From assembly GCA_003231035.1 (NCBI GenBank), contig QIHU01000455.1, positions 1-6,193 on the forward strand: 6,193 bases of DNA, in the 5' to 3' direction. The translations under genes and the position numbers were made by a program. Source of the DNA: Acidobacteriota bacterium (GTDB lineage Bacteria; Acidobacteriota; Thermoanaerobaculia; Multivoradales; SZUA-115). The first letter of the stretch is position 1, and each line of letters begins with the position of its first letter. Of the stretch, positions 1 to 5,971 are shown piece by piece. Below the pieces are notes generated by a model that saw nothing but the letters and a program-made list of their open reading frames with translations, was not told the DNA's origin and did not search any database.

Positions 1-2
1 CG

Positions 3-13
3 TAGTAAAGCCC
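3..13 (+). repeat. Interspersed intergenic repeat, copy 1 (cut by window edge)
   Basis: The 11-mer TAGTAAAGCCC occurs here and, identically, at 2352-2362 and 6030-6040. A one-mismatch copy lies at 53-63. The GCGGTC element that sits 3-4 nt upstream of the other copies would fall outside the window. All copies are intergenic and in the same orientation. The function is unknown. Confidence 0.6.
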
Positions 14-43
14 GGAAGACGAAGTAGGGCAGCTGATTAGGTG

Positions 44-66
44 GCGGTCACGTAGTCAAGCCCTTT
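44..66 (+). repeat. Interspersed intergenic repeat, copy 2
   Basis: GCGGTC (44-49), three bases, then TAGTCAAGCCC (53-63), which differs from the other copies by one base. It lies 50 nt downstream of copy 1. It is followed by TTTAGGGC, so GCCC-TTTA-GGGC (60-71) can form a small hairpin. It sits in the spacer upstream of the gene at 296. Confidence 0.6.
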
Positions 67-156
67 AGGGCCAGAGGTTTACGATCCCAGAATCCGGGAA
101 TCCAAGAATACAGCCCGTACGAGTGCGGTGCGAGATCCGGTGCTTTCAGCGAGAAG

Positions 157-167
157 CAGGGTCTACC
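157..167 (+). repeat. Second short intergenic repeat, copy 1
   Basis: CAGGGTCTACC occurs identically at 2403-2413. In both places a TAGT follows within 3-5 nt (171-174 here, 2418-2421 there), and both lie about 50-105 nt downstream of a TAGTNAAGCCC repeat. This suggests that the two motifs belong to one longer, partly diverged intergenic module. Confidence 0.4.
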
Positions 168-295
168 TCCTAGTTCGTCAACCCACCCCTCTTCGTGCGA
201 TACTGTCTTGCGATTCGAACGACCCTAATTCACGTTGCCCGGCGGGAACACCTCCCTAGCGTTTTGAGGAAAGCCTCCGGCTCACAAAGGAACTG

Positions 296-2251
296 ATGAT
301 GCCTGGGATGAAGAAAGTACTCTGCCTCGCGATCCTACCGATTCTGATTTGCCTCTTGGCGAGCACTCCCCGAGCCGCCGACGCGCAAGGCGTTAGCGGT
401 GAATCGATGAAAAAACTCGTGAAATTGGGAGGCCGTGGTTCGATCCACCGCTCCAAGGACTTGGACGCGATGGATCAAGCGGCCCTCAAGGATCTCTTCC
501 ATCGTCACGAGAAGCTGCTGCTCGAAGTGCTCCAAGACGCCCTGGGAGACGCCGATGCCGCGCAGGCGGCCTTCGACGAACTCCAGCGGGCGATCGATGC
601 CCCCGGAGCCGCGGGCGCGACGATCGAGGAGATGGACTTCCCGACCGGCGGCAGCCTCGAGTGGATGGGCTACCGGAATCGCTCCCACCGCGGTAGCGCC
701 GTGCGCAATGTCCTGTGGGACGGCCCCGCCCCCTTCAAAGCCTGGAAGGTGAGCCCCGCGAAGGGAAGCGCCTACAGCTTCGTGATCCCGAAGATCTGCC
801 TCAACCTGGCGAGCTACGAGAACCCGACCTGCGACATCGAGCTGAGTGCCGAGCAAGCCGGTCCCGGTGAGCCGATCACCGTCAGGGTCAGCGGCAGCCC
901 CGGTGGCGGCGGCAACCGGATCGCCTCGAACTCGGTCGAGTTCTGGGGCGAGTCGGGCACCAAGAGCACGATCGCGATCGGTCCCGATGGCGGCGGACAG
1001 GTCAACGCGCCCAAGGCGGCCGGCAAGTACACCTTCCAGTCCACCTCGGCGACCGACCTCGGCCAGCTCGCCATGTGCCGGACCGAGCTGTTCGTTAAGC
1101 CGGTCTGCGCGCTCGAAGTCCACGGATCGCCGGTCGAAGCCCCCGGCAAGGTCAACCTCTCACTGAGCGGCAACTTCCCGGCCTCTTCGGCCTTGAAGGT
1201 GACCGGTAAAGACGCCTCCGGGGGAAGTCTCGAGAGCTTCTCCTTGGCGCCCGGCGGCAATCGGGACGTAGAGCTGCCTCACGGCGGCGAATATGTCTTT
1301 ACCGCGGCCGGTGACAGTGGTTCCGGCAACGTGAGCTGCCGGGCCACGGCCACGGCGACCCACCACCCGGCGGTCTGCTCGATCGTGGTCGATCCCACCA
1401 GTGTGATCGCGGGCCAGAGCGTTAAGGTCGATGTCTCCGGCATGGACGCCGCCGGCGGCAACTCATTCGGCGAAATCAAAGTCACCGCCACCGGGAACAA
1501 CACGGGGGTAGAGGCCTGCGCCCTCAGCTTCGCCGGTTCTTCGCTTTCCGGCAGTCAGAACTGCGAGCTGCCCAAGGTCGACGACTACACGTTCGTGGCA
1601 ACCGCGCAAGTCGACAACGGCGATAACCTCTCGTGCACGGCATCCGCCACCGCCGTCTGTCGAGGGGGAACTCTTCCCCGCTGGACGCTGCGCGGCTTTG
1701 GCGCCGGGATCGCTCCTCAAGGTAGCCGCTTTGACGAGACTCGCACCACCGTGGAAGGCGTGGTCGAGCGCACCCAGTTCTGGGCCGGTGGCGGCTCGGG
1801 TTTGGGAGCTTCCATCGAGCGCCGCTTCACCTGCACCGGCGGTCTCGAGCTGGGCGTCCTGTTCGGCCAGATTGACGGCAGGGTGATGTTCGACAGCGGT
1901 AACCTGTGGGAGACCGACGAAGACAGCTTTGGCTTCCTGCCGATCACCTTGGGCTGGAACTTCCACCTGACACCGAACAAGAAGGCCGACTTCTTCCTCG
2001 GCCCGGTGGTCGCCCTGGTGAAGTACGGCAGTGCGGATTTCAATGTGCTAGGCCGGAACTTGGGCGGTTCGCTCGATGACGACTTTGCCTTCGGAGCCCG
2101 GCTCGGCCTCGACGTCTTCATCGGCGACTCCCCCTGGGCCTTCCACGCGGGTCTGCTCTACCTCAACACCTCCTCGGACTTCGACAACGGCACCGGCGAG
2201 CTGGATGTCGACCCGCTGATCGGCCTGGCGGGCTTCGCCTACAACTTCTGA
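296..2251 (+). CDS. Exported Ig-like domain protein with C-terminal outer-membrane beta-barrel
   Basis: A 651-residue protein predicted to sit in the outer membrane; its function is not recognised. Residues 1-30 form a signal peptide (KK, then a hydrophobic run, cleavage probably after A-D-A). Residues 45-105 look helical and charged. Residues 130-175 carry a W-x-G-x-x-P-x-x-A segment ending in FVIPKICLNL. Three Ig-like beta-sandwich modules follow, each opening with Cys after a short Pro/Val-rich link (about residues 179, 271 and 361) and holding a second Cys near its end. Residues 461-651 alternate polar and hydrophobic residues in eight segments and end in Y-N-F, the terminal aromatic typical of BamA-inserted barrels of OmpA/OmpW size. 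AAAGGA at 286-291 supports ATG 296 or 299. A third in-frame ATG at 308 is too far from it. The gene ends at a strong terminator and appears monocistronic. Coding status is secure; the barrel call is inference from pattern. Confidence 0.9.
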   Translation: MMPGMKKVLCLAILPILICLLASTPRAADAQGVSGESMKKLVKLGGRGSIHRSKDLDAMDQAALKDLFHRHEKLLLEVLQDALGDADAAQAAFDELQRAIDAPGAAGATIEEMDFPTGGSLEWMGYRNRSHRGSAVRNVLWDGPAPFKAWKVSPAKGSAYSFVIPKICLNLASYENPTCDIELSAEQAGPGEPITVRVSGSPGGGGNRIASNSVEFWGESGTKSTIAIGPDGGGQVNAPKAAGKYTFQSTSATDLGQLAMCRTELFVKPVCALEVHGSPVEAPGKVNLSLSGNFPASSALKVTGKDASGGSLESFSLAPGGNRDVELPHGGEYVFTAAGDSGSGNVSCRATATATHHPAVCSIVVDPTSVIAGQSVKVDVSGMDAAGGNSFGEIKVTATGNNTGVEACALSFAGSSLSGSQNCELPKVDDYTFVATAQVDNGDNLSCTASATAVCRGGTLPRWTLRGFGAGIAPQGSRFDETRTTVEGVVERTQFWAGGGSGLGASIERRFTCTGGLELGVLFGQIDGRVMFDSGNLWETDEDSFGFLPITLGWNFHLTPNKKADFFLGPVVALVKYGSADFNVLGRNLGGSLDDDFAFGARLGLDVFIGDSPWAFHAGLLYLNTSSDFDNGTGELDVDPLIGLAGFAYNF

Positions 2252-2254
2252 TCT

Positions 2255-2291
2255 CTCCGGGCGCGGGCCATGCCATGGCCCGCGCCCGGAG
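2255..2291 (+). terminator. Strong hairpin terminator after the barrel gene
   Basis: CTCCGGGCGCGGGCCA (2255-2270) pairs perfectly with TGGCCCGCGCCCGGAG (2276-2291) around a 5-nt loop, giving a 16-bp GC-rich stem 3 nt after the stop codon. A pyrimidine-rich run (GTCTTCCTCT) follows instead of a clean T tract. Transcription from the first gene is therefore likely separated from the downstream unit. Confidence 0.85.
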
Positions 2292-2342
2292 TCTTCCTCT
2301 GCGCACGGACTCGGGCCGCTAGCAAAGTGGCCTTGCCAAAGG

Positions 2343-2363
2343 GCGGTCGCATAGTAAAGCCCT
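2343..2363 (+). repeat. Interspersed intergenic repeat, copy 3
   Basis: GCGGTC (2343-2348), three bases, then TAGTAAAGCCC (2352-2362) and T. The 11-mer core is identical to the copies at 3-13 and 6030-6040. It lies between the terminator of the barrel gene and the promoter of the next unit, in the same orientation as the flanking genes. Confidence 0.65.
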
Positions 2364-2402
2364 GCACGTCTGGATCTGTGGGGGACCTGGGTGGGTAACT
2401 GC

Positions 2403-2413
2403 CAGGGTCTACC
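2403..2413 (+). repeat. Second short intergenic repeat, copy 2
   Basis: CAGGGTCTACC, identical to 157-167 and again followed by a TAGT (2418-2421). It sits about 40 nt after repeat copy 3. Confidence 0.4.
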
Positions 2414-2498
2414 CGGTTAGTAGAGTCGTGGTCCCGCTCCTCGGGCGACCGCCAAAGTAAGACTCCACTTGCTGGCGAAATCTTAGAGTCTGTTGCTC

Positions 2499-2527
2499 CC
2501 TGATCGATCCTCCTTATGAGGATCAGG
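2499..2527 (+). other. Two overlapping, mutually exclusive hairpins
   Basis: GATCCTC (2506-2512) pairs with GAGGATC (2518-2524) around the loop CTTAT. Alternatively CCTGATC (2499-2505) pairs with GATCAGG (2521-2527). The two 7-bp stems share GATC at 2521-2524, so they cannot form together. There is no T tract after either. It lies upstream of the predicted promoter, so it could be a DNA site rather than an RNA switch for the unit below. Confidence 0.4.
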
Positions 2528-2658
2528 CTGCGACAATTTCAGCTGATTGGCTAGCCGAGGTGGGGTGAGGACTTACACCTAGAAAGCATCCTTCCTTCGG
2601 CGACTCCAAGTACTTTGGGCAGCTCTAATCTACCGGCACTAGGGCTTAGGTTGGATCA

Positions 2659-2671
2659 ATCGCAAAGCGAT
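2659..2671. promoter_or_regulatory. Palindrome just upstream of the -35 box, possible operator
   Basis: ATCGC-AAA-GCGAT is a perfect 5-bp inverted repeat around three A residues. It ends 8 nt before the predicted -35 element at 2680. The position suits a regulator-binding site, but no regulator gene is present and a chance palindrome of this size is possible. Confidence 0.3.
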
Positions 2672-2679
2672 GTGCCCAC

Positions 2680-2709
2680 TTGACATAAGTAGTGAATGCC
2701 GCTTATTCT
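2680..2709 (+). promoter_or_regulatory. Sigma-70-like promoter for the cysteine-rich unit
   Basis: A consensus -35 TTGACA (2680-2685), an 18-nt spacer and a -10 TATTCT (2704-2709, four of six consensus bases). It is the best promoter-like match noticed in the window. It is followed by a leader of about 140 nt before the start at 2860. Confidence 0.55.
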
Positions 2710-2751
2710 CCAGGTTGTCTAGATGGTATGGAAGTTGAGAGGAGAAAGATC

Positions 2752-2841
2752 GTGGATTTTGTCGGATTGGTGGTTCTTAAAGAAGTCTGCTGGTATCCCA
2801 TTTCGACGGCGCCAACACTGAGGCGCGGTTTTCACTATTAG
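2752..2841 (+). CDS. Possible 29-residue leader peptide
   Basis: A GTG start at 2752 is preceded by AGAGGAGA (2738-2745) at good spacing. The frame runs 29 codons to TAG at 2839-2841, 18 nt before the ATG of the first cysteine-rich gene. An in-frame ATG at 2728 would give 37 residues. The peptide starts MDFVGLVVLKEVCW and ends in an Arg-Arg-containing tail (TLRRGFHY), and resembles no leader peptide I know. It may be a translated uORF that affects the downstream start, or a chance frame. A second overlapping frame (ATG 2723, stop 2821, 32 codons) has no Shine-Dalgarno sequence and is less likely. Confidence 0.25.
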   Translation: MDFVGLVVLKEVCWYPISTAPTLRRGFHY

Positions 2842-2859
2842 GAATGGAGGTTTAAGGTC

Positions 2860-3237
2860 ATGGTTACCAAGTTGAGAGCTGTTTGGGTTGTGCTAGTCGC
2901 TGCGTTTGTCTTTGGTGCTGTGTGGGTGCTCCCTGGTGCGGCCGCGAATTCCTGCGTGTCGACGTCAGGCTGTTCAGACTGCGACTACGGAAGTAATACT
3001 CCATCTTGCTCCTTTTATAAGGAGGATGGGTGGTGCGCTTGTAGACTCGAGGTTCGGCCTGGATTCATTTTTTGTAATACTGTTATTGACGGACCCTGCA
3101 TATATGATCGATCTGGGCTAGGTCCGTGGGGAGGCCCCGGTGGAGGAGCTGGCGGAAGTGGTGGGGCCTGCACGATCCTGATTGGCGAGTGGTGCCCGCC
3201 TGGGTGCGCATCTTGTACTGTTGTCTTTTGGGTCTAA
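2860..3237 (+). CDS. Secreted cysteine-rich small protein, paralog 1
   Basis: A 125-residue protein of no family I recognise. Residues 1-29 are a Sec-type signal peptide (K4 and R6, then a Val/Ala/Phe-rich core, A-A-A before the cut). The mature part of about 96 residues has 12 Cys at 32, 38, 41, 50, 59, 61, 72, 80, 104, 112, 116 and 119. The first eight form one Cys-dense part. A Gly-rich linker (about 86-103) then leads to a tail that begins CTILIGEWCPP and ends VVFWV. The even number of cysteines suggests disulfides formed outside the cytoplasm, although metal binding is possible. GGAGG at 2846-2850 lies 9 nt before the ATG. The gene is followed after 25 nt by a paralog and then by a large secreted modular protein, probably in one transcript. 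Codon use is more A/T-ended than in the flanking large genes. Confidence 0.85.
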   Translation: MVTKLRAVWVVLVAAFVFGAVWVLPGAAANSCVSTSGCSDCDYGSNTPSCSFYKEDGWCACRLEVRPGFIFCNTVIDGPCIYDRSGLGPWGGPGGGAGGSGGACTILIGEWCPPGCASCTVVFWV

Positions 3238-3250
3238 CTTTGCGGCGATG

Positions 3251-3257
3251 AAGGAGG
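3251..3257 (+). promoter_or_regulatory. Shine-Dalgarno that fixes the GTG start of paralog 2
   Basis: AAGGAGG is a full-strength ribosome-binding site 5 nt before GTG at 3263. The in-frame ATG at 3248 lies upstream of it and has no such site. The GTG start also gives a compact signal peptide (VLKN, then a hydrophobic core). Confidence 0.7.
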
Positions 3258-3262
3258 TTACC

Positions 3263-3613
3263 GTGCTAAAAAATTTCCTGGTGGTTTTAGTGGTTTCTCT
3301 TACTGCTGTGCTGGTTCCTATGGCAGATGCTGAGATTTGCAGCAGTGCCTGGGGCTGCGTCGATTGTGGGAGTAACAGCAATGGTTCTAAATGCGAGCTG
3401 GTTGCAAGGGATTCATACTGCAGCTGCGAACTAGCTGTGATAGAGGTAGGTTTGCCGAAGCTCTGCGGTGTGACTGGTTCTTGCACATACTCTGGCGGTG
3501 GAGGTGGCTCTGGTGTTGGTCCTGGTAACGTTGGTGGGCCTGCCTGCACAATTCTGATTGGCGAGTGGTGCCCGCCTTCCTGTACTTCATGCCGGGTAGT
3601 CTTTTGGATCTAG
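3263..3613 (+). CDS. Secreted cysteine-rich small protein, paralog 2
   Basis: A 116-residue protein from the GTG start (121 from ATG 3248), clearly homologous to the gene just upstream. Residues 1-23 are a signal peptide cut after A-D-A. The mature part, about 93 residues, has 12 Cys at 26, 32, 35, 44, 53, 55, 68, 74, 95, 103, 107 and 110. The first six and last four have exactly the spacing seen in paralog 1 (5, 2, 8, 8, 1 and 7, 3, 2 residues between them). Only the middle and the Gly-rich linker (about 77-94) differ in length. The tail again begins CTILIGEWCPP and ends VVFWI. A 24-nt stretch (3554-3577) is identical to 3178-3201 in paralog 1. The next start codon follows 4 nt after this stop, which implies translational coupling. 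Function unknown. Confidence 0.83.
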   Translation: MLKNFLVVLVVSLTAVLVPMADAEICSSAWGCVDCGSNSNGSKCELVARDSYCSCELAVIEVGLPKLCGVTGSCTYSGGGGGSGVGPGNVGGPACTILIGEWCPPSCTSCRVVFWI

Positions 3614-3617
3614 GTCC

Positions 3618-5912
3618 ATGAGCATGATGTCTTGCCTCCCTCGGCGGTTCTGGAGAGGTGGGTGCCTCGTTCTTTTGCTGGCAACTCCTTTCCTGGCTGC
3701 CCAGGCGGAGGACTTGGTGGATGTGTCGATTCGCCTTGTCGTTCGCGGCGATGTTGAGCTGGCTACCTTGAGCGGCCAAGGTGAGGCTGTCTGGTATGGC
3801 AAGACCTCGCGGGAGACGCAGAACTTCGAGATCGCGGCCAGCCATCCAGCTGCGCTCCACCTGCCACGGGGCCGTTGGTTGATACGCCTTGCCATCCCAG
3901 GCTTCTGGGCGGCGCCGATTCAGTTGGAGTTGGGGGCGGAGGCCACTACCGTGGACGCCGTTTTGTGGCCTTCGGGGGTCGTGTCTGGGGGATTCACCGA
4001 TCTGCCTAAGGGCGAGCCGGCGCCCAGGGAGGTGATGGTCTTTTTTCGGCCCGATCCCAAAGTCGACAAGGCCAAGGCGCCTCCTCCGGGTCGGGTGACT
4101 TGCCCGGTAGACGACGACCTGGCGTTTAGCTGCAAGCTACCCCTCGGGAAGTTCGACCTTCAGTTCCGCGTCGGCAGCTTCATCCCGCGCTACGCCTGGG
4201 GCGTACAGCTGGCCAGTGGTAGCGAGAAGAAGCTCGGTCGCATTGATCTGCGCAAGGGATCTTCGGTGCTCGGCTGGGTGGCTACGGCCGATGATCGCTC
4301 ACCCTTGGGAACGAAGATAACGCTCAAGCCGTACGTTGGCGGGGCGGAGCCGCGGCAAGATATGCGGGATCGCTTGAAATCTCGCCGTTTCAAGACGACG
4401 GTGAATAAGCAGGGCTTTTTCCAGATCGACGATCTCCCTCCTGGGGCTTACATCTTGGAAGCCCGCCTCCTGCCGTTCGCCTTGAAGACCACCACGGTGC
4501 GCGTCTTCGAGGGCCAGGTGACCGAGGTCGCCAACCCGGCCCTGGTCTTGGAGCTTCCTAGGACTCTGACCCTCTACATCCAGCCCACCGTGGACCCGTG
4601 GGGTGAACCCTGGCAGGTGGAGCTGAGCGAGTTCAACCGGCGCACTCAGCAGACGACGAGAACCTTGCGGGGCGAGGCGGGCTACGCCGGTGTCTACGAG
4701 CAGGAGCGGCTCACTCCCGCTGAGTATATTGTGCATTTGCAGACCAGTCGGGAGCAAACCTGGTGGAGCGAGACGATCGAAATGGAGGCAGAGGATCTCA
4801 GCCATTCGATCACAACCCGCATTGTTGACGTGCGAGGCACGGTCACCCTCGGAGAAGATCCTCTGGAGGCCGAGCTGATGTTTGGCGGTCGCTGGGGAGC
4901 GGTGCGGCTGAACACGAAATCCGACGAGGAAGGCAAGTTCCAGCTCTTCTTGCCTCGGGAAGGCGACTGGCAGGTCGGCGTCACGGGTCACAAGCCGCCG
5001 ATCGAGCGAGAGATTCACAAGGTGGCGATCGAGGCGGCTGAGGATACAGACCGAGCCTGGGTGGAGCTGGAACTCCCCGATACCCTGGTGCGAGGGCAGG
5101 TGGTGAATGTTCTGGGTAACCCCGTTGAGGCCATCGTCACTCTCCGCTCCGAGGCGAACCTAGCGAACGAGAGTGTGCAGAGGAGCACGGGGGAGGACGG
5201 CCGGTTTGAGATGCATGGCATTCCGCCAGGCGATGCTCTGATCTCGGCGGATGCCGGGGAAGGGCGCTTCGCGGAACCCATGGCCTTTCAAGTACTGAAG
5301 GATGCCGACAAACAGGAGCCTCTGGTCTTGACCGTGGAGAACTACATTCGGCTGAGGGGCGCCGTCTTTTCGGCGGCTGGCCCGGTGCCGGGAGTTCGGG
5401 TCAAAGTGGCACCGGCGGAGACGCCTTACCTCAGTGTAAGAACCGCGACGACTGATGCTCAGGGTCGCTACGAATTGGTTGTTCCTCCGAGCGTGGCGGA
5501 GATCCATGTTGTCGTCGCGCCTCCCGGCTTTGCGCTGAGGCTCTTGCGGACTCCCGTCCCCAAGGACCACCAACTCAACCTGCGCGTTGACCAGACGGTA
5601 GGGACCTTGATTGCGGAGCTGAAAGAGCCGGTGGATTGGACCGATCCCACGATCCCCAAACCGTACTTGCTCAGAGGTTCCGCCGTGGAGGGTTTCTCCT
5701 TCCTCGTGAGCTGGGCTCATTCTCTCGGTCTGGATTTGAGTGACCGCACGAGGATTTCTCTGCCTTTCATGGAGCCTGGGAGCTACACTGCCTGCCTGGC
5801 GACGAGCGCCGAGTATATGGGCCTTGCCCTGGGAGTTCTGCCGGAGGGTCGTTGCGATAGTGGCAAATTGCTTGCCGGCGGTACGCTAGTTCTTCGGCTG
5901 AAAGAGAAGTAG
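3618..5912 (+). CDS. Large secreted protein of carboxypeptidase-regulatory-like beta-sandwich modules
   Basis: A 764-residue exported protein with no recognised enzymatic domain. Residues 1-30 are a signal peptide (R-R-x-x-R, hydrophobic core, A-Q-A before the cut). The rest is beta-rich, with modules resembling the carboxypeptidase regulatory-like (transthyretin-like) fold: about 215-310, 402-487, 488-575 and 576-650. Each opens with a V/L-x-G-x-V strand and has a mid-module turn (QGFFQIDDLPPGAY, EGKFQLFLP, DGRFEMHGIPPG, QGRYELVVPP). Residues 31-214 and 311-401 are probably similar but diverged. Residues 650-764 form a C-terminal part with two Cys and no visible sorting motif or transmembrane helix. 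Such folds usually act as adhesive or structural spacers, not catalysts. Start codons at 3618, 3624 and 3627 are all possible; none has a strong Shine-Dalgarno sequence, consistent with coupling to the gene ending 4 nt upstream. A partner role for the cysteine-rich proteins is inference. Confidence 0.88.
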   Translation: MSMMSCLPRRFWRGGCLVLLLATPFLAAQAEDLVDVSIRLVVRGDVELATLSGQGEAVWYGKTSRETQNFEIAASHPAALHLPRGRWLIRLAIPGFWAAPIQLELGAEATTVDAVLWPSGVVSGGFTDLPKGEPAPREVMVFFRPDPKVDKAKAPPPGRVTCPVDDDLAFSCKLPLGKFDLQFRVGSFIPRYAWGVQLASGSEKKLGRIDLRKGSSVLGWVATADDRSPLGTKITLKPYVGGAEPRQDMRDRLKSRRFKTTVNKQGFFQIDDLPPGAYILEARLLPFALKTTTVRVFEGQVTEVANPALVLELPRTLTLYIQPTVDPWGEPWQVELSEFNRRTQQTTRTLRGEAGYAGVYEQERLTPAEYIVHLQTSREQTWWSETIEMEAEDLSHSITTRIVDVRGTVTLGEDPLEAELMFGGRWGAVRLNTKSDEEGKFQLFLPREGDWQVGVTGHKPPIEREIHKVAIEAAEDTDRAWVELELPDTLVRGQVVNVLGNPVEAIVTLRSEANLANESVQRSTGEDGRFEMHGIPPGDALISADAGEGRFAEPMAFQVLKDADKQEPLVLTVENYIRLRGAVFSAAGPVPGVRVKVAPAETPYLSVRTATTDAQGRYELVVPPSVAEIHVVVAPPGFALRLLRTPVPKDHQLNLRVDQTVGTLIAELKEPVDWTDPTIPKPYLLRGSAVEGFSFLVSWAHSLGLDLSDRTRISLPFMEPGSYTACLATSAEYMGLALGVLPEGRCDSGKLLAGGTLVLRLKEK

Positions 5913-5971
5913 GCCGGTGGCTAGTCGCGACAAGAACGGTTGGCCGGCTCTCACCTTCGGCGCGAACTCTT

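Larger units (their letters stand above)
1..295. other. Intergenic region upstream of the barrel gene
   Basis: No plausible gene is seen on either strand. The region holds repeat copies 1 and 2 and a second short repeat at 157-167. No convincing sigma-70 promoter was found for the gene at 296. A TTGCGA at 208-213 has no acceptable -10 at a proper distance. The last bases carry the Shine-Dalgarno sequence AAAGGA (286-291) of that gene. Confidence 0.6.
2292..2859. other. Long intergenic region before the cysteine-rich unit
   Basis: About 570 nt without a clear conventional gene. In order it holds a repeat copy (2343-2363), the second short repeat (2403-2413), an inverse GCGACCGCC (2445-2453) complementary to GGCGGTCGC (2342-2350), overlapping hairpins (2499-2527), a small palindrome (2659-2671), a promoter (2680-2709) and a possible leader ORF (2752-2841). 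The distance from promoter to first start codon implies a 5' leader of roughly 140 nt. Confidence 0.6.

Noticed and set aside
205..225. GATTCGAAC resembling the reverse complement of a tRNA T-loop
   Set aside because: The flanking bases do not form a 5-bp T-stem on the minus strand, and no acceptor stem, anticodon arm or CCA end could be placed.
208..231. TTGCGA followed by CTAATTC as a promoter for the barrel gene
   Set aside because: The spacing between the two elements is about 12 nt, too short for sigma-70, and the -10 match is poor.
320..360. Lipoprotein signal in the barrel gene (Cys near residues 10 and 19)
   Set aside because: Neither Cys sits in a proper lipobox, and a normal A-x-A cleavage site follows at residue 30.
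335..1123. Long antisense open frame (262 codons) opposite the barrel gene
   Set aside because: It is a shadow of a GC-rich gene. Its product is Arg/Gly/Leu-rich without domains or a signal peptide, whereas the plus-strand product has a signal peptide, Ig-like modules and a barrel.
3182..3262. Upstream extension of paralog 2 to 3182 or to ATG 3248
   Set aside because: An extension to 3182 would overlap the end of paralog 1 and bury the signal peptide. ATG 3248 has no ribosome-binding site, while GTG 3263 has AAGGAGG 5 nt upstream.
2860..3613. Lanthipeptide or other modified-peptide precursors
   Set aside because: Both proteins have Sec signal peptides and no modification enzyme, peptidase or ABC transporter is present in the window. 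The Gly-Gly junction is kept only as an open question.
4299..5018. Long antisense open frame (239 codons) opposite the large secreted protein
   Set aside because: No Shine-Dalgarno sequence or recognisable domain; it overlaps well-supported beta-sandwich modules on the other strand.
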